A DNA stretch of 64,000 nt. Origin: DATBSL01 sp964561785. Lineage in GTDB: Bacteria; Acidobacteriota; Vicinamibacteria; Fen-336. Shown here piece by piece: positions 25,501-32,597 of this stretch. Below the pieces are notes generated by a model. That model was not told where the DNA came from, ran no database searches, and saw only the letters and a list, made by a program, of their open reading frames with translations. Made by a program: the position numbers and the translations under genes. The stretch spans positions 15,650 to 79,649 of the forward strand of contig CAZLRF010000023.1 in the NCBI GenBank assembly GCA_964561785.1, written 5' to 3'. Each line of letters opens with the position of its first letter. Positions within the stretch are counted from its first letter, which is position 1.

Positions 25501-26211
25501 GCCGCCGCCGACCTCCGGCTGCTGCTCGACGGGGTCGTCGCGGTGCAGGAAGGAGGAGGGCCCGCCCGGGAGGCCCGGGCGCCCCTCGCCCTCGGCCTCG
25601 AGGCCGTCCTCGCCGGCGAGCGTCGCCGTGAGACCGCGTGGGCGGGCGAGGGCGCCGTCCTGCTGGACGTCCCGGCGCGCGACCTCCTCGGCCTCCTGGC
25701 CGAGGACCCGGCCTTCGTCCGCGCCCTGTTCCGGGCCGTCCTCGACGGCGCGGCTGTCGGCGCGCGCGTTCTTCCCGCCCGCCGGCCGCTCGCCGGGGAC
25801 GGCGCCCCCGGGGCGCGGACGCTCGCTGCGGTCGGCGTCCTCGAGGCGAGCCCCCTGTTCGCGCGCGCCACACCCGAGCAGCTGCTCCGGCTCGCTCGCG
25901 TCGCCCGCGAGGTGGCTCTCGTCCCCGGCGGGCTGCTGTTCGACGAGTCCGACCCCGGGGCGCTGCACGTCATCGCGGCCGGCGAGGCGGTGGCCGAAGC
26001 CGGCGGCGTGCCCGCCCGGCCCGCCGGCCCCGGGGACTCGCTCGGCGTCGGGCCGGCCCTCGGCGGCGTCCCGGGCGGCCGGGCCCGCGGCACGGTGTCC
26101 GGGTGGGCCCTGCGTCTCGAGGGCGACGCGCTGCTCGAGCTCCTCGCCGCCGACACCGCCCTCCTGCAGGGCGTGTACGGCGCCCTGCGGGCCGCGGCCC
26201 GGCTGACCTGA
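22546..26211 (+). CDS. Npt-type nucleotide transporter fused to HEAT repeats and cNMP-binding-like domains
   Basis: A 1221-residue multidomain membrane protein. Residues 1-430 form about twelve helices like the ATP/ADP translocase (Tlc/Npt) family, with AYNVVKPITRSKF near the N-terminus and RYTLDKTTREVLFLPLP near 340. Residues about 445-945 are HEAT/Armadillo-like helical repeats (KVRARALHALVE, AEVRAAAVHALAA, DPRVAATAAATLA). Two divergent cyclic-nucleotide-binding-like domains follow (about 950-1065 and 1095-1220). In bacteria outside obligate parasites this architecture is known but its substrate is not; import of host ATP is unlikely here. The cNMP domains suggest gating by a nucleotide. 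Confidence 0.85.
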   Translation: MVTSRLRRALAPLVELRRGELATVAMMFAYSFLAMTAYNVVKPITRSKFISSLGADNLPYVQLAAGVLIGVLMQGYSMLVSRLPRRLVAPLTLTGMSLLLVAFWFLFRRGGDWVSVGFYLLGLVLGILLISQFWTLANDIYDARQAKRVFGFIGGGASLGGMTGAALTALVVSRVGTENLLLVSAGILLGCALLVALVVRREAAAGRESAATVQEEGVSGEEAIRLLRESRHLQIIALVIAFAAVGAGLIEQQLNMAAEAFKGRSSTDNLTEFLAQVTLYLSAIGFFIQVALTSRVHRYLGVGFALLVLPVSLGATAVVMLLNAALWAPALARILDTSLRYTLDKTTREVLFLPLPTDLKYRAKPFVDVTVDRFAKGLAALLALVLIKPWGLALTWQQVSWASLAVMGLWVVTAVRARREYLATFRRSIERREVAASEARPEMADPATVEALIEELAHPDEERVLYAIDLLEALNRRRLVTPLLLHHASDKVRARALHALVEARPELRERWTSAVTRLLADPSAEVRAAAVHALAAIRGEGAVEAMRPHLDDLDPRVAATAAATLARSPRAQDVAAAEATLDRLAADGRETGAEGRRQVAIALADVGEARLRARLVPLVFDPDPAVAREAIRSAGQGGGPEDLLVAPLVSLLRHRALHDAARDVLVARGDAVVPALGHFLADEGEDLEVRRRIPALLARIGSPRAVDLLVAALGQEDEVLRDRVLGALTALRRAGNATAFPRERVEERILAEARLALRCLSLRHNLVREDGEGTLLDRALEERRARATDRVFGLLGLVRPWRDVAVARRGLEGDPRSQARAAEYLDNVLGGPVRRLVLPLVEAAPLEEKAARANALLRTRARDAEDTVAQLVHDEDDALAAAAIHRVEEKAMWGLAADLEHVLERRDARDVLVFETASWALAASRMPAEARRARWREALPAAVVADRLRHVPALRFASVGQLLRLAGAGRTARPEGGRMICREGAAAADLRLLLDGVVAVQEGGGPAREARAPLALGLEAVLAGERRRETAWAGEGAVLLDVPARDLLGLLAEDPAFVRALFRAVLDGAAVGARVLPARRPLAGDGAPGARTLAAVGVLEASPLFARATPEQLLRLARVAREVALVPGGLLFDESDPGALHVIAAGEAVAEAGGVPARPAGPGDSLGVGPALGGVPGGRARGTVSGWALRLEGDALLELLAADTALLQGVYGALRAAARLT

Positions 26212-26232
26212 GCCCGCGGCCAGGCGCGACGC

Positions 26233-28527
26233 TCAGTCCGCGGCCGGGCGCTCCGGCGCCGCGCTCGCGGCGGCGACGGTGAAGCTCGCCTTCAGCAGGT
26301 CGGCCGCCCGGGACGAGGGCCCGACGAAGACGCCGTACGTCATGGCCTCGACCCGCCAGGCCTTGCTCTCGGCGTCGTACCAGGCCAGGTCCTTCGCGGC
26401 GACCCGGAGGGGCACGGTCTTCGTCTCGCCCGGGGCGAGGGCGACCTTCGCGAAGCCGCGCAGAAGCTTGACCGGCCGGTCGACCGCGGAGCCGTCGAAG
26501 CCGACGTAGAGCTGCACGACCTCCTCGCCGGCGCGCGGGCCGGTGTTCGTCACGTCCACCGTCACGTCGAGCGTCCCGTCCGGGGCCACCGTCGGGGTGG
26601 CGACCTTCAGCTTCGCGTAGGCGTACGTCGTGTAGCTCAGGCCGTGGCCGAACGGGAACGCGGGCTCCCAGCCCTTCTCGTCGGCGAGCGTGTAGCCGTG
26701 GTACGGGCCGTACTCGATCGTGTCCGCGAACTCGTCGAAGAACGGGAGCTGCGACTCGTCCTTCGGTGTCGTGAGGGGCATCTTCCCGCTCGGGTTCACG
26801 TCGCCGAAGAGGACCCGGGCGAGGGCGTGGCCGCCCTCCTGGCCGAAGTACCAGGCCATGAGGATGGCCGGCACGTCGTTCCTCCACTCCTCCATCGTGA
26901 AGACGCTGCCGCCGACGAGCGCCACCACGCAGCGAGGGTTGGCCTTCGCCGCCGCCTCGACGACGGTGAGGTCGCGCGGCTTCAGCGAGAGGGGCACGCG
27001 GTCGCCCCCGCTCATCACGATCGGCTCCTTCAGGAAGGGGATCTTGACGACGAGCGGCCTCTTCTCGGCGGGGCCCTTCGGGCGCAGGCCCTGCTCGTCG
27101 GTGATGTACTCGCCGACCTCGTCCCAGCGCGAGCCCGCGACCACGACCACCGCGTCGGCTTCGCCGGCGACACGGGCGACCTCGGCGAGGTCCGCTCCGT
27201 CCGAGTGCAGGACGCTCGTGCCCGCGCCCAGGTAGTCGCGGAGGCCGGCGAGGGCGGACGTCGTGTACGGGGGGTTCACCTTGCTGCTGCCGTGATCGCC
27301 CGTGTTGGGGGCGTCGGCCAGGTGACCCACGACGGCGATCGTCCTCAGCTTCGCCTTGTCGAGGGGGAGGAGGGGGCCGTCGTTCTTGAGCAGGACCATC
27401 CCCTTCTCGGCGACCTCGCGGGCGAGGGCGGCGTGCTCGGCGGAGCCGGCGAGGCCGAGGGGGTACGCCTGCGGGTCCTCGCGGGTGAGGTAGAGGAGCT
27501 TGGTCCGCACGATGCGGCGCACGCTCTCGTCGACCTCGGCCTGGGGGACCTCGCCGCGCTCGACGAGCCGCTTCAGGTTGCTTCCGTACACCTTGGCCTG
27601 CGGCATCTCGATGTCGAGCCCGGCGTGGACGCCGCGCTTGGCGTCCCAGACGCCCCAGATCCAGTCCGAGGTCACGAACCCGCGGAAGCCCCAGTCCTCC
27701 CGGAGCACCGTGGTCAGCAGGTGGCGGCTCTCGCCGCACCACTCGCCCCGCACTTTGTTGTAGGCGCTCATGACGCTGGCCACGCCGTGCGCGACGGCCT
27801 TCTCGAAGTGGGGGAGGTAGACCTCGCGCAGCGTGCGCTCGTCGATCTGGACGTCGTTCTTGAAGCGCGCGGTCTCCATGCTGTTGAGCGCGAAGTGCTT
27901 GGCGCAGGCCATCACGTTGTGGCGCTGGACCGCCTCGAGGATCGCGACGCCCATCTCGCCGGTCAGCCACGGGTCCTCGCCGTAGACCTCCTCGGCGCGG
28001 CCCATCGAGGGGTGGCGCACGATGTTGAGGCACAGCCCGCCCCAGTAGTTGGCGCCCTGCGCGCGGGCCTCCTTGCCGATCGCGTCGCCCACGCGGCGCT
28101 GCAGCTCGAGGTCCCAGGTCGCGGCGCGGGCCATGGCGACGGGGAAGGCGGTGGAGCGGCCGCAGATGACCCCCCGCGGCCCGTCGGTGAAGGCGATGGG
28201 CGGGATGCCGAGCCGCTCGTTGGCGCCCGAGTAGACGGGCGCGATCTCGCCGGCGCGCAGGAGCGGCGAGACGACCATCGGCCCGATGCCGGAGCCGGTC
28301 ATCTGGCCCAGCTTCTCGTCGAGGGTCATCCTCGAGACCAGGTCGAGGGCGGCGCGGTCCGCGGCCTCGTACGTCATGGACTTCGGCCACCTCGCCCGGG
28401 CGGCGGTGACGTCCAGACGCCGGATCTGGCCGCGGACCCAGAAGGCGACCACGGCGGCGGCGACGAGGACGAGGGCGAGGACGGCGCCGGCGGCGATCTT
28501 GAAGGCCTTGAAGACGCGCTTTCCCAT
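26233..28527 (-). CDS. GH3 beta-glucosidase-like glycoside hydrolase
   Basis: A 764-residue exo-acting beta-glycosidase (beta-glucosidase or xylosidase type), attached by an N-terminal membrane anchor (about residues 14-35). GH3 motifs are present: GSGIGPMV, TDGPRGVICGR, CAKHFALNS, and the nucleophile Asp in VTSDWIWGVW near residue 290. The second alpha/beta domain has MVLLKNDGPLLPL and VALVGGSVF, and a C-terminal fibronectin-III-like domain has FPFGHGLSYTTY. The ATG at 28527 is preferred because GGAGG is eight bases upstream. The gene lies 46 bases behind leuD and may be transcribed with that operon. Confidence 0.93.
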   Translation of the reverse strand: MGKRVFKAFKIAAGAVLALVLVAAAVVAFWVRGQIRRLDVTAARARWPKSMTYEAADRAALDLVSRMTLDEKLGQMTGSGIGPMVVSPLLRAGEIAPVYSGANERLGIPPIAFTDGPRGVICGRSTAFPVAMARAATWDLELQRRVGDAIGKEARAQGANYWGGLCLNIVRHPSMGRAEEVYGEDPWLTGEMGVAILEAVQRHNVMACAKHFALNSMETARFKNDVQIDERTLREVYLPHFEKAVAHGVASVMSAYNKVRGEWCGESRHLLTTVLREDWGFRGFVTSDWIWGVWDAKRGVHAGLDIEMPQAKVYGSNLKRLVERGEVPQAEVDESVRRIVRTKLLYLTREDPQAYPLGLAGSAEHAALAREVAEKGMVLLKNDGPLLPLDKAKLRTIAVVGHLADAPNTGDHGSSKVNPPYTTSALAGLRDYLGAGTSVLHSDGADLAEVARVAGEADAVVVVAGSRWDEVGEYITDEQGLRPKGPAEKRPLVVKIPFLKEPIVMSGGDRVPLSLKPRDLTVVEAAAKANPRCVVALVGGSVFTMEEWRNDVPAILMAWYFGQEGGHALARVLFGDVNPSGKMPLTTPKDESQLPFFDEFADTIEYGPYHGYTLADEKGWEPAFPFGHGLSYTTYAYAKLKVATPTVAPDGTLDVTVDVTNTGPRAGEEVVQLYVGFDGSAVDRPVKLLRGFAKVALAPGETKTVPLRVAAKDLAWYDAESKAWRVEAMTYGVFVGPSSRAADLLKASFTVAAASAAPERPAAD

Positions 28528-28573
28528 GGTCATTCCCTCCTTCCGGGCGGTCCGGTCGATCCCCGGCAGAGGA

Positions 28574-29074
28574 TCAGGCCTTGCCCGCCGCCTCCATCAC
28601 GCGTTTGCGGGTGTAGGCGATGAGGCCGCCCGCGTCGATGATGGCCTGGCGGGCCTTCGGGAGCGGGACGGTCGTGTACGTCTTCCCGGTGGTTCTGTTG
28701 ACGACCGCGTCGCCGGCGACCTCGACCTCGTCGCCCTCGCTCGCCTCGAAGTCCGGGGCGGTGATCACGTCGAGGCCGAGGTTGATCGAGTTCTGCAGGA
28801 AGATCCGGGCGAAGCCCCTCGCCACGATCGTGAGCTCGTGGCCCTTGAGGCAGGAGCAGGCCTGCTCGCGCGAGGAGCCGCAGCCGAAGTTCTTCCCGGC
28901 CGCGATCACGCTGCCCGGCGGGACCTGCTTCGACTTGAGCTTGGCGTTGAGCTCCGCGTTGTCCGCGAACGCGAACTGCGGGGTCTCGGTGGGCAGCACG
29001 GTCGCCATGTAGCGGCCGGGGTAGATGACGTCGGTCGAGATGTCGTCGCCCAGCTTCGCGATGACCCTGGCCAT
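28574..29074 (-). CDS. leuD: Isopropylmalate/homoaconitate-type dehydratase small subunit (LeuD-like)
   Basis: A 166-residue swivel-domain subunit that pairs with the upstream LeuC-like protein to move a hydroxyl group between neighbouring carbons of a substituted malate. The signature NFGCGSSREQA (residues about 60-70) and the opening DDISTDVIYPGRY are diagnostic. The length fits the short, LeuC2-associated type seen in archaea and many deep-branching bacteria. The substrate loop (about residues 20-35, YMATVLPTETPQFAF) is longer than in enterobacterial LeuD, so isopropylmalate need not be the substrate. It starts two bases after the LeuC stop. Confidence 0.9.
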   Translation of the reverse strand: MARVIAKLGDDISTDVIYPGRYMATVLPTETPQFAFADNAELNAKLKSKQVPPGSVIAAGKNFGCGSSREQACSCLKGHELTIVARGFARIFLQNSINLGLDVITAPDFEASEGDEVEVAGDAVVNRTTGKTYTTVPLPKARQAIIDAGGLIAYTRKRVMEAAGKA

Positions 29075-29076
29075 GG

Positions 29077-30366
29077 CTACGCCTCCTTCCGCGGGTCGGT
29101 GATCGTGCCGGTGAGCGCCGACGCGGCGGCCACCTCCGGCGAGCAGAGGTAGACCTCGGAGCTCGGGTTGCCCATGCGGCCCTTGAAGTTGCGGTTGGTG
29201 GTCGACAGCGCCACCTCCCCGTCGCCGAGCGCTCCCTCGTGGACGCCGAGGCAGGGGCCGCAGCCGGAGTTCATGACCACGGCGCCGGCCCGCATGAGAT
29301 CGAGGACGTAGCCCTTGTCGAGCGCCTCCTGGTAGATGCGGGCCGAGGCAGGGAACACGAGCATCCGCGTGCCCTTCGCCACCTTCTTCCCGCGCAGGAT
29401 GTCGGCGGCGGCCGCGATGTCGTCGAGCCGGCCGTTCGTGCAGGAGCCGATGACGATCTGGTGGACCCTCGTGCCGAGCACGGCGTCGATCGGCTTCACG
29501 TTGTCCACGGTGTGCGGGCAGGCGACCTGGGGCGCGAGGGCCGAGGCGTCGATCTTGATCGTCCGCTCGTAGACGGCGTCGGGGTCGGGGGTCACGAGGT
29601 GGATCTCGTCCCTCACCCCCGCGACCTCGCGCAGGTAGCGGACCGTCTCCTCGTCCCCGGGGACGACGCCGGAGGTGGCGCCGGCCTCGACCGTCATGTT
29701 GCACAGCACCAGGCGGCCGGAGGTGGACATCATCCGGATCGTCTCGCCGTGGAACTCGATCACGCGGAAGTTCGCGCCCTCGGCCGTGAGGAGGCCCACG
29801 AGGTGCAGGATCAGGTCCTTGGGGCCCACCTTCGGGGCGAAGCGGCCGGAGACCTCGACCTTGATCGTGGCCGGCACCTCGACGTTCAGCGCCACGCCGA
29901 GCGACCAGACCGAGGCCATCTCGGTGGCGCCGATGCCGAACGCGAACGCGTTCAGGGCGCCGTGGGAGGTGGTGTGGGAGTCGGTGCCCACGACCACCGC
30001 GCCGGGTCGGACGTAGCCGTTCTCGGGAAGGACCTGGTGGCAGATCCCGCCCTCGTCGCCGCGCACGTCGTGGAAGCGGGTGATCCCGCTCTGCGCCACG
30101 AACTCCCGGACCTTCTTCTGGTTGCTCGCCGTCTTGGGCGACTCGGCGGGGACCCGGTGGTCGAAGATGATCGCGATCTTCGAGGGGTCCCAGAGCTTCG
30201 GCGGGAGCCCGGTGCCCTTCCAGACCTCGGCGAACTGGTTGAGGACGAGGGCCGCGTTCTCGTGCGACATGGCGAGGTCCACGCGGGGCTCGACCACGTC
30301 GCCCGCGCGGACGGCCTCACGCCCGGACGCGCGGGCCAGGATCTTCTCGACCACGGTCATTCCCAT
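29077..30366 (-). CDS. leuC: Isopropylmalate/homoaconitate-type dehydratase large subunit (LeuC-like)
   Basis: A 429-residue aconitase-family subunit of the short LeuC2/HacA type. The iron-sulfur ligands are visible as Cys in GSCTNGR and the pair in NSGCGPCLG; GTDSHTTSHGALNAFAFGIGA is the conserved substrate/cluster block. It acts with the LeuD-like subunit encoded directly downstream. Canonical leucine genes leuA and leuB are not adjacent; instead the operon carries an IDH-like dehydrogenase, an HMG-CoA-lyase-like enzyme and a CoA-transferase, so citraconate/methylmalate or homoaconitate chemistry is possible. GGGAG precedes the ATG by five bases. Confidence 0.92.
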   Translation of the reverse strand: MGMTVVEKILARASGREAVRAGDVVEPRVDLAMSHENAALVLNQFAEVWKGTGLPPKLWDPSKIAIIFDHRVPAESPKTASNQKKVREFVAQSGITRFHDVRGDEGGICHQVLPENGYVRPGAVVVGTDSHTTSHGALNAFAFGIGATEMASVWSLGVALNVEVPATIKVEVSGRFAPKVGPKDLILHLVGLLTAEGANFRVIEFHGETIRMMSTSGRLVLCNMTVEAGATSGVVPGDEETVRYLREVAGVRDEIHLVTPDPDAVYERTIKIDASALAPQVACPHTVDNVKPIDAVLGTRVHQIVIGSCTNGRLDDIAAAADILRGKKVAKGTRMLVFPASARIYQEALDKGYVLDLMRAGAVVMNSGCGPCLGVHEGALGDGEVALSTTNRNFKGRMGNPSSEVYLCSPEVAAASALTGTITDPRKEA

Positions 30367-30403
30367 GCTGGCTCCCGATTCGAAGTGTCAGTGTCAGTGT
30401 AAA

Positions 30404-30453
30404 GGGGTCAGATCTTGAATTGCCGCAAACGCGCCATTTCAAGATCCGACCCC
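30404..30453. repeat. REP-like palindromic element
   Basis: Left arm 30404-30421 and right arm 30436-30453 are inverted copies matching at 16 of 18 positions (GGGGTCAGATCTTGAATT on the left), with a 14-base loop. Just upstream is a GTGTCA tandem (30385-30400). GGGGTCAGATCTT-type arms are typical of palindromes mobilised by REP-associated Y1 transposases; no such transposase is in the window. It lies between the CaiB and LeuC genes and could form an intra-operon hairpin in the transcript. Confidence 0.65.
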
Positions 30454-30455
30454 GA

Positions 30456-31652
30456 TCAGACGATTCCCTTTGCCCGCAGTTCCGCCACGTCCTCCTTCGA
30501 GTAGCCGAGGCCGAGGAGGACCTCCTCGGTGTGGGCGCCGAGGCGCGGCGGGGGGGAGGTGATCTCGCCCGGGGTCCTCGACAGCTGTGCGGTGAGGCCG
30601 AACAGCTTCACCGAGCCGATCTCGCCGTCCACCTCGACCGAGCGCAGGACCTTCCGGTGCTCGACCTGGGGCTGGGCGAGGGCGGCCTTCAGGGACAGGA
30701 TGTCGCCCGAGGGAACGTCCCGGGCGTTGAGCGCCTCCACCCAGTAGGCGGTCGGCCTGCGCGCCAGCTTCTCCTCGAGGAGCGAGGTGAGAGCCTTGCG
30801 GTTCTTCTTCCGCGCGTCGCGCTCCTTGAAGCGGGGATCCTCCTTGAGCTCCGGTGCCCCGAGCACGTCGGCCACCGCCTCCCACTGCTCCTGCTTGTTG
30901 GCGGCGATGTTGATGTGCCCGTCCTGCGTCCGGAACGTGCCCGACGGCGCGGCGGTGAAGTTGTCGTTGCCCATCGCCACCGGCTCCTGGCCGCCGATCA
31001 GCAGGTTGGCCGCCACCCAGCCCATGAGGGGCATGATCGAGTCGAGGAGAGCCACGTCGATCATCTGGCCCTCGCCGGTCCGCTCGCGGTGGAAGAGCGC
31101 GGCCAGGATCGCGAAGGCGGCGTTCAACCCGCCGACGGTGTCGCAGACCGGGAAGCCGGCGCGCAGCGGGTGCAGCCGCTCGTCGCCGTTGACGTCCATC
31201 TCGCCCGAGAGGCCCTGGATGATCTGGTCGTAGGCGGGCTTGTCGGCGTCGGGCCCGGTCTGGCCGAAGCCGGAGATCCCGCAGTACACGAGCCGGGGGT
31301 TGATCTGCGCGAGCGCGGGGTAGGCGAGGCCGAGGCGCGCCATCACGTCGGGCCGGAAGTTCTCGACCACGACGTCGGCCTGCGAAACGAGCTTCCTGAA
31401 GATCTCCTTGCCCTCGGGCGCCTTGAGGTTGAGGGTCAGCGAGCGCTTGTTGGCGTTCTGGGCGAGGAAGCTCGTGCCCATGAGCGCCTTGTTGAGCTTC
31501 GGCACGTTGCCGAGCACCCGGGCGAGGTCGCCCGCCTTCGGGTTCTCGATCTTGAGCACGTCCGCTCCGAGGAGAGCGAGGTGCAGCGTGCAGAACGGTC
31601 CGGAGAGGACGTTCGTGAGGTCGAGGACGCGGACTCCGGTCAGGGCTCCCAC
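30456..31652 (-). CDS. Family III CoA-transferase (CaiB/BaiF)
   Basis: A 398-residue enzyme that moves CoA between carboxylic acids, in the cytoplasm. The family pattern is clear: GVRVLDLTNVLSGPF at the N-terminus, VVENFRPDVMARLGL, GFGQTGP, the catalytic Asp in FPVCDTVGGLNAAF and the GEGQMIDVALLDS block. The CaiB family includes succinyl-CoA:citramalate, mesaconyl-CoA and succinyl-CoA:HMG/glutarate transferases. The start is a GTG after GAGGTGAG, nine bases behind the HMG-CoA-lyase-like gene, so the two are almost certainly coupled and act on the same acid. Confidence 0.92.
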   Translation of the reverse strand: MGALTGVRVLDLTNVLSGPFCTLHLALLGADVLKIENPKAGDLARVLGNVPKLNKALMGTSFLAQNANKRSLTLNLKAPEGKEIFRKLVSQADVVVENFRPDVMARLGLAYPALAQINPRLVYCGISGFGQTGPDADKPAYDQIIQGLSGEMDVNGDERLHPLRAGFPVCDTVGGLNAAFAILAALFHRERTGEGQMIDVALLDSIMPLMGWVAANLLIGGQEPVAMGNDNFTAAPSGTFRTQDGHINIAANKQEQWEAVADVLGAPELKEDPRFKERDARKKNRKALTSLLEEKLARRPTAYWVEALNARDVPSGDILSLKAALAQPQVEHRKVLRSVEVDGEIGSVKLFGLTAQLSRTPGEITSPPPRLGAHTEEVLLGLGYSKEDVAELRAKGIV

Positions 31653-31661
31653 GGTCTCACC

Positions 31662-32597
31662 TCATCTCGGGGACGCGGCCGCCGGCTCCGGGATGGGCCC
31701 CGCCTTGTAGACCGAGCCCGCCATGTCGCGCCCGAAGAAGCCGGCCAGCTCGCGGGCCACGTCCACCAACCGGCCCAGCCGGATGTCGGTGCGCAGGCCG
31801 TTTCTCTGCAGGGCGTGGACGAGGTCCTCGGTGCAGGTGTTGCCGCCCGCCACCTTCGTGAACGGGCACCCGCCGAGGCCGGCCACCGCCGACTCGAAGA
31901 CGGTGACCCCGACCCGGCGCGCCGCGTAGCAGTTGGCGAGCGCGAGGCCGTAGGTGTCGTGGAAGTGGCAGGTCCACTCCGCGCCCTCGTCGAGGGCTCG
32001 GACGCGGGAGTACAGGTCCTCCACGTCGTCCGGCGTCGCGTGGCCCGCGGTGTCGGCGAGGCTCAGGCCCCGCAGCCCGGCGTCGAGGAACGTCTTCACG
32101 ATCGCGACCACGCGCTCCTTCGGCACGCGCCCCTCGTAGCCGCAGCCGAAGGCCGACTGCACCGACACCTGCACGCGCTTGCCCGCGGCGAGGGCGCTCC
32201 TCGCGATGCCGACGATCCGCCGGTTCGCTTCCTCGATCGCCATCCCGGTGTTCTTGCGGCTGTGGGTCTCGCTCGCGGAGACGCCCATGCAGAACATGTC
32301 GACCCCGCAGGCCATCCCGCGCTCGAGGCCGCGCTCGTTCAGCACGAGGCCGGAGAGGACGACGCCCGCCGGCTTGCGGCCGGGAGCGGAGAAGTGGGCG
32401 AAGAGCCGGTCGGTGTCCGCCATCTGGGGGACCTTCTCCGGGTGGACGAACGAGCCGAGCTGCAGGATGTCGACCCCGGAGTCGAGGAGAGCGGAGGCCC
32501 AGGCGATCTTCGCCTCGGTGGGGACGACCCGCTTCTCCATCTGCAGGCCGTCGCGCAGGGAGACCTCGTGGACGAGGAGGCGCCCCACCGCGCTCAC
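31662..32597 (-). CDS. HMG-CoA lyase-family enzyme
   Basis: A 311-residue DRE-TIM-barrel enzyme. It has the catalytic Arg-Asp of SLRDGLQME, the HxH metal ligands in CHFHDTYGLAL, and the lyase signature AVAGLGGCPF with its catalytic Cys, followed by GGNTCTEDLV. This signature is typical of true HMG-CoA lyases, which cleave HMG-CoA to acetoacetate and acetyl-CoA; relatives may cleave citramalyl-CoA to pyruvate and acetyl-CoA. The GTG start at 32597 overlaps the stop of the dehydrogenase gene (GTGA). With the CaiB gene next to it, the free acid would be activated and then cleaved. Confidence 0.9.
   Translation of the reverse strand: MSAVGRLLVHEVSLRDGLQMEKRVVPTEAKIAWASALLDSGVDILQLGSFVHPEKVPQMADTDRLFAHFSAPGRKPAGVVLSGLVLNERGLERGMACGVDMFCMGVSASETHSRKNTGMAIEEANRRIVGIARSALAAGKRVQVSVQSAFGCGYEGRVPKERVVAIVKTFLDAGLRGLSLADTAGHATPDDVEDLYSRVRALDEGAEWTCHFHDTYGLALANCYAARRVGVTVFESAVAGLGGCPFTKVAGGNTCTEDLVHALQRNGLRTDIRLGRLVDVARELAGFFGRDMAGSVYKAGPIPEPAAASPR

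Noticed and set aside
22495..25968. A 1157-codon open frame on the minus strand, opposite the Npt-like gene
   Set aside because: Composition is biased (Glu/Arg/Gly/His) without any recognisable fold, whereas the plus frame shows helices, HEAT and cNMP domains.
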